Below, piece after piece: positions 1 to 5,465 of a stretch of 7,939 bases of DNA. The stretch's first letter is position 1. Every line of letters starts with the position of its first letter. The notes under the pieces are model-generated. The model was not told the DNA's origin and ran no database searches. It saw nothing but the letters and a program-made list of their open reading frames with translations. This DNA is from Pseudomonadota bacterium (lineage in GTDB: Bacteria; Pseudomonadota; Gammaproteobacteria; Burkholderiales; Burkholderiaceae_C): NCBI GenBank assembly GCA_023422975.1, contig JAFAGF010000045.1, positions 1 to 7,939 on the forward strand. The letters are read 5' to 3'. The translations under genes and the position numbers were made by a program.

Positions 1-480
1 GGCACGCTTGGGCGCGCGAGGCTTTTTCTCAGTTGCAGCACGGGCAACGGCTGCTGTGGATGCGGCTGGCAAGGCGCTGACCTGAATCTTGCTCAGGTCA
101 ATGGGTGCGGTAGATGCTGCCAGCGCACGTGGAGGATCAGCGAAAAAAGTGTAGCTGCGCGCAATGGCTCCCGCGCAGCCTGCATGCAGTTTGACGGTGA
201 TCAGGGGTTCGTACACGGGGCTGCTGGTGCGCAGGCGTATGGCATTGCTCTGTGGTGTGAGCGAGATCTGGGCATGCGAAAGCGCTGCATCACCCATCCA
301 GACATCCGCCGATATACAGCTGCTGTCTGCGGTTTGCCCGGCATCTGGCGTGACTTGAAAGATCAAGTCAATCGGGGCACCGAGTTGAACACTGCCTTGG
401 GTGTTGCCAAGAGACAAGGCACTAACTTGCGATACAGCAGCAACGCCGCTGGCCAAGATGAGAAGGTCGCGAAGTTTCAC
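1..480 (-). CDS. Exported FimV/HubP-like protein, N-terminal part (runs off left edge)
   Basis: The minus strand is open for 160 codons from a GTG at 480-478 to the window edge, with no stop. Residues 2-21 form a signal peptide: K2, R4, a hydrophobic stretch LLILASGVAAV, and a likely cleavage after VSA (19-21). The mature part begins LSLGNTQGSVQLGAPIDL and later reads SSPVYEPLITVKL, then G-AIARSYTFFADPP (104-117). This follows the FimV N-terminal domain pattern (LGLG..., then EP-f-n---e--wp-G---ReYt-LLDPP). Cys55 and Cys102 could form a disulfide, which is inference. From about residue 118 it becomes an Ala/Pro/Lys-rich linker, as FimV proteins have before their LysM/coiled-coil parts. Known family role: inner-membrane or periplasmic polar landmark protein tied to type IV pili and cell-pole organisation. 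GTG was chosen because it gives a clean signal peptide and has AAAGAA six bases upstream. The DUF72 gene lies upstream on the same strand, 210 bp away. It could be a diverged paralogue rather than the main FimV. Confidence 0.68.
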   Translation of the reverse strand, partial: MKLRDLLILASGVAAVSQVSALSLGNTQGSVQLGAPIDLIFQVTPDAGQTADSSCISADVWMGDAALSHAQISLTPQSNAIRLRTSSPVYEPLITVKLHAGCAGAIARSYTFFADPPRALAASTAPIDLSKIQVSALPAASTAAVARAATEKKPRAPKRA

Positions 481-690
481 AATAAATTCTTTATGGCCCA
501 AGTATTTTGACAAGCGCACGGTGCGGCACGAGGAACTCGTGACAGAAAGCTATGGATTGCTCTTTTGTGTTAGTCAGAATGTGTCGGATTGTCGTACTTG
601 TGTCATTGCTTTGGGGCAAGCACCGAGGAAAAAACGACTCTGTTGCCTATGAGGGACTAAATGTCAACGATCTATAACTCCATCAGCACC
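481..690. other. Non-coding gap with two small tandem hairpins
   Basis: There is no convincing gene in this stretch. It holds two adjacent inverted repeats: CGCA (515-518) with TGCG (522-525), and CACGAG (527-532) with CTCGTG (536-541). Both lie 35-66 bp upstream of the GTG start of the FimV-like gene, so they would be in its leader. I see no strong -35/-10 pair on either strand. The right end, 684-700 (CAGCAC...GTGCTG), is a 6-bp palindrome overlapping the stop codon of the DUF72 gene, with no T tract after it. Confidence 0.5.
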
Positions 691-1740
691 TCACGTGCTG
701 GATGATGTACTTGCCAGCGATTGCAACTGCGCAGCCAGCAACTGGATGGAAAGTGGTGCACAGCCTTCCGCATCATTGCTGATGGTGACAAAAGCTGGGT
801 AGCCAGCGCCCGTAATGCCGTGGATGGTGCGTGCCAGTACCTGGCGCGTGTGAGGGTCTGGACTACGCACTTCGCTAAAAGGCTGGTGCTTTTCTTGCGC
901 AGCGGGATAGCCAAATGGCCCGAACGTGGTGTTGAGGTTCCAGCGACACACCAGCGGCGTGGGCCAGAGTTTGCGCAAAAGCGGCAGTTGCTGCTCGATA
1001 GGGGGCATTTTGCCGTGCAGACCCAGGCACATGGTGGCGGCATTTGCTTGGAGGACATCGGTGAAGGACGCCGTCAAGAGCAGCGGATCGCGCACTTCCA
1101 CTGCCACGATCACCTCGCAGTGGTGGCTTAGAGCTTGGCGTGTTGCTGCCAAAAGGCCATCCAGCTGCTGATACACCTTGTCAGGAAAACGGAGAAGCTC
1201 CCAGGGCAGGGGGCTGAGTTGGTAGACCAACGCGCCCAGTTTTTGGCCCAGGCCTTGCAAGGCTGGTTGCACGAATTGCTCCATGGCCAAGCTGGGGTTC
1301 AAAAATGCGGGGTTGTGTTGCTGGCCTTGCCCATCTTCGCCGCGCACCAAGGAGTCGGTGATGACGTTCGGGCACTTGACCATGAAACGAAAATCCTCTG
1401 CAACCTGCGCAGCCATCTGGGCGTATTGCTCCACGCTCAGTGGGCGCCAAAAAGTGCGGTCAACGCAGACCGTGCGCATCAGCGGATGCTGGCTCAAGGC
1501 CGTCAGGCCTTTGCGCGAGAGCGTGGAGGCGTCATAGGCGCCGTTCCACACCAGGCCATCCCAGCCGGGGTAGGACCAGGTAGAGACGCCCATGCGTAGC
1601 GTCTGGGGCAGGCCCTGTGCCAGCGCCAACAAGGCCGCAGTGGGAGCGGCAGCCTCCACCCCCGCAGGTTTTTTCGTGCGTGCGGGGGTGGAGGGCGCAG
1701 GAGCTGGTGTGGCGCTGGCGCCAAACAAATCGTCTTGCAT
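691..1740 (-). CDS. DUF72 (YecE-like) family protein
   Basis: 349 residues, complete, ATG start (1740-1738) and TGA stop (693-691). Residues 1-45 are a low-complexity Ala/Pro-rich leader starting MQDDLFG. The DUF72 barrel then begins with GVSTWSYPGW (51-60), the family's G-S-W-Y---W signature. It continues with VDRTFWRP (93-100), FRFMVKCP (117-124), GALVYQLSPLPW (169-180) and AVEVRDP (213-219). It ends with FVTISNDAEGCAPLSIQLLA (317-336), matching the family's closing N-AEG-AP-s---L pattern. DUF72 proteins adopt a TIM-barrel fold; the biochemical role is not established, so none is assigned. No good Shine-Dalgarno sequence precedes the ATG (CTTGCCAACCC). It is transcribed divergently from tex across a 168-bp gap. 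The overlapping open frames on the plus strand here are shadows. Confidence 0.9.
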   Translation of the reverse strand: MQDDLFGASATPAPAPSTPARTKKPAGVEAAAPTAALLALAQGLPQTLRMGVSTWSYPGWDGLVWNGAYDASTLSRKGLTALSQHPLMRTVCVDRTFWRPLSVEQYAQMAAQVAEDFRFMVKCPNVITDSLVRGEDGQGQQHNPAFLNPSLAMEQFVQPALQGLGQKLGALVYQLSPLPWELLRFPDKVYQQLDGLLAATRQALSHHCEVIVAVEVRDPLLLTASFTDVLQANAATMCLGLHGKMPPIEQQLPLLRKLWPTPLVCRWNLNTTFGPFGYPAAQEKHQPFSEVRSPDPHTRQVLARTIHGITGAGYPAFVTISNDAEGCAPLSIQLLAAQLQSLASTSSST

Positions 1741-1787
1741 GGGTTGGCAAGCTTAGAGTGTTTTTGGCCTCTGGGGCATATCTGGTG

Positions 1788-1805
1788 AGCGCTAATAGCT
1801 ATCAA
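1788..1805. repeat. Short extragenic repeat element, copy 1
   Basis: The plus strand reads AGCGCT-AATA-GCTATCAA. The same 14 defined positions with the same 4-base spacer length occur in reverse complement at 5328-5345. It lies in the divergent gap between the DUF72 gene and tex. From memory, AGCGCT/GCTATCAA elements are scattered through Comamonadaceae intergenic regions; this recollection was not checked. Confidence 0.55.
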
Positions 1806-1818
1806 ATGTGTGGATATG

Positions 1819-1854
1819 CATTTGCTTGCAGCCGAAATGCAGCAGATGCAAATG
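1819..1854. repeat. Inverted repeat in the tex upstream region
   Basis: CATTTGC (1819-1825) pairs perfectly with GCAAATG (1848-1854) around a 22-base loop that itself contains two TGCA tetramers. It lies 55-90 bp before the tex start and could be an operator-like site or part of a leader RNA fold. No protein can be named from the sequence, and chance occurrence is possible for a 7-bp stem. Confidence 0.35.
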
Positions 1855-1908
1855 TCTATGGCACACTTGCCCGCTTTCAGTGAACCAGCGCCGTGGGGCG
1901 CGTAACGC

Positions 1909-4302
1909 ATGCAAAAAATCATTGGGCAAATTGCCGCAGAGATCAAAGTCAGTGCGCAGCAAGTGAACGCTGCGGTGGAATTGCTGGACGGTGGTGCCAC
2001 CGTGCCCTTTATTGCCCGCTACCGCAAGGAAGTCACCGGTGGCTTGGATGACGTGCAGTTGCGTGAGTTGGAAGCGCGCTTGTCTTACCTGCGTGAGCTG
2101 GAAGACCGCCGCGGCACGGTGCTGAAAGCCATTGATGAGCAAGGCAAGCTGACCGATGCACTGCGCTTGGCGATTGCGAATGCGCCCACCAAACAAGAGC
2201 TGGAAGACATTTACCTGCCTTTCAAGCAAAAGCGCCGCACCAAGGGCCAGATTGCCAAAGAGTTTGGTATAGAGCCGCTGGCTGACAAGCTGTTTGCCGA
2301 CCCCAGCCTGGACCCCCACCAAGAAGCCGAAGCTTTCTGCAAGCCCGCCACGGTGCTGGACGATGGCAAGCCCGGCCCAGATTTTTCCACCACCTTCGCG
2401 GTGTTGGATGGCGTGCGTGACATCTTGAGCGAACGCTGGGCCGAAGACCCCGCTTTGGTGCAGGCGCTGCGTGAATGGCTGTGGGAAGAGGGCTTGCTCA
2501 AGTCTAAAAAGGTCGAAGCCAAGAACGAGAACGACCCCGAAGTGGCCAAGTTCCGCGATTACTTTGAATACGACGAGCCCATTGGCCGTGTGCCCTCGCA
2601 CCGTGCATTGGCGGTGTTCCGCGGGCGTGCGCTGGAAATTTTGGAAGCCAAGCTGGTACAGCCTGTGGAGCCAGAACCTGGTCAGCCGAGCATGGCTGAG
2701 GGCAGAATCGCCCTGCATCTGGGCTGGAGCCACAGCAAGCGCGCATCCGACGACCTGCTGCGTAAGTGCGTGGCGTGGACGTGGCGCGTAAAGCTGAGCC
2801 TGTCGACCGAGCGTGATTTGTTCAGCCGCTTGCGTGAAGACGCAGAGAAGGTGGCCATCAAGGTATTTGGCGACAACCTGCGTGATCTGTTGCTGGCTGC
2901 GCCTGCCGGAGCCAAGACCGTAATGGGCTTGGACCCCGGCATTCGCACCGGTGTGAAAGTGGCCGTGGTGGACAGCAACGGCAAGCTGGTGGACACTTCG
3001 ACCGTTTACCCGCACGAGCCGCGCAAAGACTGGGAAGGCTCGCTGCACACCCTGGCCAAGCTGGTGGAAAAGCATGGCGTGAACCTGATTGCCATCGGCA
3101 ATGGCACAGGCAGCCGTGAGACGGACAAGCTGGCCGCCGATTTGATCAAGCTGGCGGCCAAGGCTGAAAAAGACATCACCAAGGTCGTAGTCAGCGAGGC
3201 CGGGGCTTCGGTCTACTCGGCCAGCGAATTTGCCTCGCAAGAAATGCCCGATGTGGATGTGAGCCTGCGCGGGGCAGCTTCGATTGCGCGCCGTTTGCAA
3301 GACCCACTGGCGGAGCTGGTGAAGATCGATCCCAAGAGCATTGGTGTGGGCCAGTACCAGCACGATGTGAACCAAAGCGAGTTGGCGCGCCAGCTGGATG
3401 CCGTGGTGGAAGACTGCGTGAACTCGGTGGGTGTGGACTTGAACACGGCCTCGGCCCCGCTGCTGACCCGTGTGTCGGGCCTCTCCGGCTCGGTGGCCAA
3501 GTCGGTGGTGCGTTGGCGCGATGCGAATGGCTCCTTCCAAAGCCGCAAGCAACTGATGGAAGTGTCGGGCTTGGGGGCTAAGACCTTCGAGCAAGCCGCA
3601 GGCTTTTTGCGCATTCGCGGCGGTGTGAACCCGCTGGACATGACGGGCGTGCACCCGGAAACCTATCCCGTGGTCGAGCAAATCATTGCCACCACCGGCA
3701 AGCCTGTGGACCAGTTGATGGGCCGCAGCGAAGTGCTCAAAGGCCTGAAAGCTGAGCAGTTTGTGACCGAAAAGTTTGGTGCCATCACCGTCAAAGACAT
3801 CTTGGGCGAGTTGGAAAAGCCTGGCCGTGACCCGCGCCCCGACTTTGTGGTGGCCCGCTTTAACGACGGAGTGGACGACATCAAGGACCTGCGCGAAGGC
3901 ATGACCTTGGAGGGCACCGTCAGCAACGTGGCGCAGTTTGGCGCGTTTGTGGATTTGGGTGTGCACCAAGATGGCCTGGTGCACGTGAGCCAGATGAGCC
4001 ACAAGTTTGTGGAAGACGCGCGCGAGGTCGTCAAGACGGGCCAAATCGTGAAGGTGAAGGTGATGGAGGTGGATGTGGAGCGCAAACGCATCAGCCTGAC
4101 CATGAAGCTGGATGCGGCCCCTGCCCGCCGCGATGGCCCGCGTGACAACCGCTTTGAAGGCACTGGCCGTGGCAACAACTATGGCGGCGGCAACAACCGT
4201 GGTGGCCGTGACAGCTATGCCCAGCCACAGCGCAGCAACCAGCCTGCGCAGCCCAATGCGATGGCTTCGGCGTTTGCCAAGTTGCAAGGGTTGAAGAAAT
4301 AA
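1909..4302 (+). CDS. tex: Transcription accessory protein Tex (S1 RNA-binding)
   Basis: 797 residues, complete and close to the usual Tex length. The start is fixed by an in-frame TAA at 1903-1905, just before the ATG. The N terminus MQKIIGQIAAEI followed by LLDGGATVPFIARYRKEVTGG (26-46) is the Tex signature. The YqgF/RuvC-like domain starts at about 335 with VMGLDPGIRTGVKVAVVD (D342-P-G344). A helix-hairpin-helix region spans about 509-570 (LNTASAPLL, then VSGLSGSVA and VSGLGAKTF). An S1 domain spans 661-733 (EGTVSNVAQFGAFVDLG, then DGLVHVSQMS). Residues 735-783 are an Arg/Gly/Asn-rich tail with R754-G, GGG (759-761) and R764-G-G-R. The protein ends in FAKLQGLKK. In the family, Tex is a cytoplasmic nucleic-acid-binding factor affecting transcription and gene expression. 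A G-rich stretch at 1895-1898 may serve as ribosome binding site. It is followed by its own terminator. Confidence 0.97.
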   Translation: MQKIIGQIAAEIKVSAQQVNAAVELLDGGATVPFIARYRKEVTGGLDDVQLRELEARLSYLRELEDRRGTVLKAIDEQGKLTDALRLAIANAPTKQELEDIYLPFKQKRRTKGQIAKEFGIEPLADKLFADPSLDPHQEAEAFCKPATVLDDGKPGPDFSTTFAVLDGVRDILSERWAEDPALVQALREWLWEEGLLKSKKVEAKNENDPEVAKFRDYFEYDEPIGRVPSHRALAVFRGRALEILEAKLVQPVEPEPGQPSMAEGRIALHLGWSHSKRASDDLLRKCVAWTWRVKLSLSTERDLFSRLREDAEKVAIKVFGDNLRDLLLAAPAGAKTVMGLDPGIRTGVKVAVVDSNGKLVDTSTVYPHEPRKDWEGSLHTLAKLVEKHGVNLIAIGNGTGSRETDKLAADLIKLAAKAEKDITKVVVSEAGASVYSASEFASQEMPDVDVSLRGAASIARRLQDPLAELVKIDPKSIGVGQYQHDVNQSELARQLDAVVEDCVNSVGVDLNTASAPLLTRVSGLSGSVAKSVVRWRDANGSFQSRKQLMEVSGLGAKTFEQAAGFLRIRGGVNPLDMTGVHPETYPVVEQIIATTGKPVDQLMGRSEVLKGLKAEQFVTEKFGAITVKDILGELEKPGRDPRPDFVVARFNDGVDDIKDLREGMTLEGTVSNVAQFGAFVDLGVHQDGLVHVSQMSHKFVEDAREVVKTGQIVKVKVMEVDVERKRISLTMKLDAAPARRDGPRDNRFEGTGRGNNYGGGNNRGGRDSYAQPQRSNQPAQPNAMASAFAKLQGLKK

Positions 4303-4320
4303 GACTTTGCTGGTCAAACC

Positions 4321-4346
4321 AAGGGCTGCATTTGCAGCCCTTTTTT
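4321..4346 (+). terminator. Rho-independent terminator of tex
   Basis: AAGGGCTGC (4321-4329) and GCAGCCCTT (4334-4342) form a 9-bp stem with loop ATTT, and the T run covers 4341-4346. It begins 19 bases after the tex stop codon, so tex is probably transcribed on its own. Confidence 0.92.
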
Positions 4347-4347
4347 G

Positions 4348-4530
4348 ATGCTTGGCCGCAGGGCTGCGGCGTGGCTGGCGCAAACCCTGGAATTGGCGGA
4401 CAAAGACGGTGTAATTCACGCCAAGGAATTCGTGGCGGATACGACATTGATCAAATTTGGTGGCGTTCTTTTTCAGAGGGCAGGGCTATGCTCGAACGAA
4501 CTCGTGTCCTCTGTACCCATCGCTGCCTGA
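4348..4530 (+). pseudogene. Coding-like 60-codon frame with EF-hand-like segment, possible gene remnant
   Basis: ATG at 4348, TGA at 4528-4530, 60 codons; I do not recognise the protein. The first 40 codons look like real coding sequence in codon choice and the last 20 do not. Residues 16-27 read LADKDGVIHAKE followed by F28. This fits the EF-hand loop at positions 3 (D), 5 (D), 6 (G), 8 (I) and 12 (E), but position 1 is Leu instead of Asp. The frame begins right after the tex terminator's T run and has no Shine-Dalgarno sequence, so translation from this ATG is doubtful. It is in the same frame as the HDOD gene, whose ATG is one codon past the TGA. It could be a decayed gene, an upstream extension of the HDOD gene broken by a stop, or chance. 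Confidence 0.25.
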
Positions 4531-4533
4531 TCT

Positions 4534-5331
4534 ATGCACGTTGTCGAAGAACTTACTCTGCCTTGCCAGCCGCGCGTGCTGGTGCTGCTGATGCGTGAGT
4601 TGTTGGGCGATGTGCCGAATATGCGGCGACTGAACCAGCTTTTTGGGGCCGACCCCGTGCTGGCTGCGCAGTTGATGGAGTGCGCCAACAGCAGTGCCTT
4701 CCAGATGCCTGGGCAGGTGCGCGGCATTGCGCCTGCCCTTGTGCTGCTGGGTGATCGCCAGCTCAAAGGGCTGCTCAAAAAAGCGCAAGCGGGGCTTACG
4801 GTGCGGCAAACCATGGGCCTCGATATGGCCCAGTTTGCGCGCATCAGCCAAGAGACGGCCAAATTGGCCCGCAACTTGGCAGGTTTGACGGGGCTGGATG
4901 GCAGTGCAGCCTATATGGCCGCGCTGTTGCATGCGCTGGGGCAGATCATCTTGCACCAGACGCAGCCAGACATGGTGGCTGCGCTGAACCGGGAAGTCAG
5001 CATCTGGGATCCGCGTCGCCCGCGCCTGGAAGCCAAGCACTGGGGTTATAGCGCCAACAGCACGACCGCGGCATTGTTGCGCCGCTGGAACTTGCCTTGC
5101 GATGTGGTGGTGTCGGTTCAGGCGCTGGAAGCTCCGATGACCGCCGAGAATTTTGACCCCATGGCCGGCCTGCTGCACCTGGCGGTGTGGTGCAGCCGCG
5201 CCAAGCATGTGGGCTGGAGCGAGCGCACCATGGCCGATGCCTTCCCGGTGGAGGTGGCATTGGCACTGGGCGTGGATGTGGACGCGGTCTTGCAACAAGA
5301 AGCCATTGACTGGCGCCAATCCATGTATTGA
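4534..5331 (+). CDS. HDOD-domain protein
   Basis: 265 residues. The N-terminal part follows the HDOD pattern: LTLPCQPRVLVLLMRELL (7-24), LNQLFGADPVLAAQLME (33-49) with the D40-P41 pair, CANSSAF (50-56), then ALVLLGDRQLKGLL (68-81). At 130-140 the family's LLHd-G segment reads ALLHALGQIIL, so His133 is kept but the following Asp is Ala. Loss of that Asp is common in HDOD proteins, which are regarded as non-catalytic relatives of HD-GYP domains used in bacterial signalling. I see no extra effector domain, signal peptide or membrane segment, so it is probably cytoplasmic. The start is set by an in-frame TGA at 4528-4530; no clear ribosome binding site precedes the ATG. The stop codon lies inside a repeat element. 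The specific regulated process cannot be told from sequence. Confidence 0.85.
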   Translation: MHVVEELTLPCQPRVLVLLMRELLGDVPNMRRLNQLFGADPVLAAQLMECANSSAFQMPGQVRGIAPALVLLGDRQLKGLLKKAQAGLTVRQTMGLDMAQFARISQETAKLARNLAGLTGLDGSAAYMAALLHALGQIILHQTQPDMVAALNREVSIWDPRRPRLEAKHWGYSANSTTAALLRRWNLPCDVVVSVQALEAPMTAENFDPMAGLLHLAVWCSRAKHVGWSERTMADAFPVEVALALGVDVDAVLQQEAIDWRQSMY

Positions 5332-5360
5332 TAGCGCAAAGCGCTTGCTGCATAAGCGCT
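5328..5360. repeat. Palindromic extragenic repeat element, copy 2
   Basis: TTGATAGC-GCAA-AGCGCT (5328-5345) is the reverse complement form of copy 1 at 1788-1805. It is followed by a second arm, so that AGCGCTT (5340-5346) and AAGCGCT (5354-5360) make a perfect 7-bp hairpin with loop GCTGCAT. A competing hairpin is AGCGC (5333-5337) with GCGCT (5341-5345). There is no T run after the stem on the plus strand, so it is not a classic terminator. The element overlaps the TGA of the HDOD gene (5329-5331). Confidence 0.6.
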
Positions 5361-5379
5361 AGAGCACAAAAAGACTACA

Positions 5380-5408
5380 TTGGCAGGCGCGGCTTGGCGT
5401 AAAAAGAT
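5380..5408 (+). promoter_or_regulatory. Weak candidate promoter for the permease-GAF gene
   Basis: TTGGCA (5380-5385) matches five of six bases of the sigma-70 -35 consensus. AAAGAT (5403-5408), 17 bases downstream, matches only three of six of the -10 consensus. It sits between the repeat element and the gene start, in the right place, but the score is poor. Confidence 0.2.
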
Positions 5409-5465
5409 GACAGCTGCAGCGGTGGCAGCGGTGCGATGCTTGGCACCCCGATTTTGTGCACCGCC

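Noticed and set aside
684..700. Possible terminator CAGCAC...GTGCTG at the end of the DUF72 gene
   Set aside because: The stem is only 6 bp, overlaps the stop codon and has no T tract on the minus strand.
721..1599. Plus-strand open frames opposite the DUF72 gene
   Set aside because: The minus strand encodes a full DUF72 protein with signature motifs; the plus frames are shadows.
1792..4419. An 875-codon open frame on the minus strand opposite tex
   Set aside because: It mirrors the tex gene in codon-phase and has the His/Leu/Gln/Ala-rich composition of an antisense shadow. Tex on the plus strand has clear domains across the whole length.
4370..4450. Possible riboswitch or tRNA upstream of the HDOD gene
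   Set aside because: The sequence cannot be folded by eye into a cloverleaf or a GEMM-type cyclic-di-GMP aptamer; codon pattern fits a coding remnant better.
4486..5319. A 277-codon minus-strand open frame opposite the HDOD gene
   Set aside because: Low-complexity His/Gln/Arg-rich translation with no recognisable motif; shadow of the HDOD gene.
5340..5360. Possible intrinsic terminator after the HDOD gene
   Set aside because: The hairpin is good but no U-rich tail follows on the plus strand; better explained as a repeat element.
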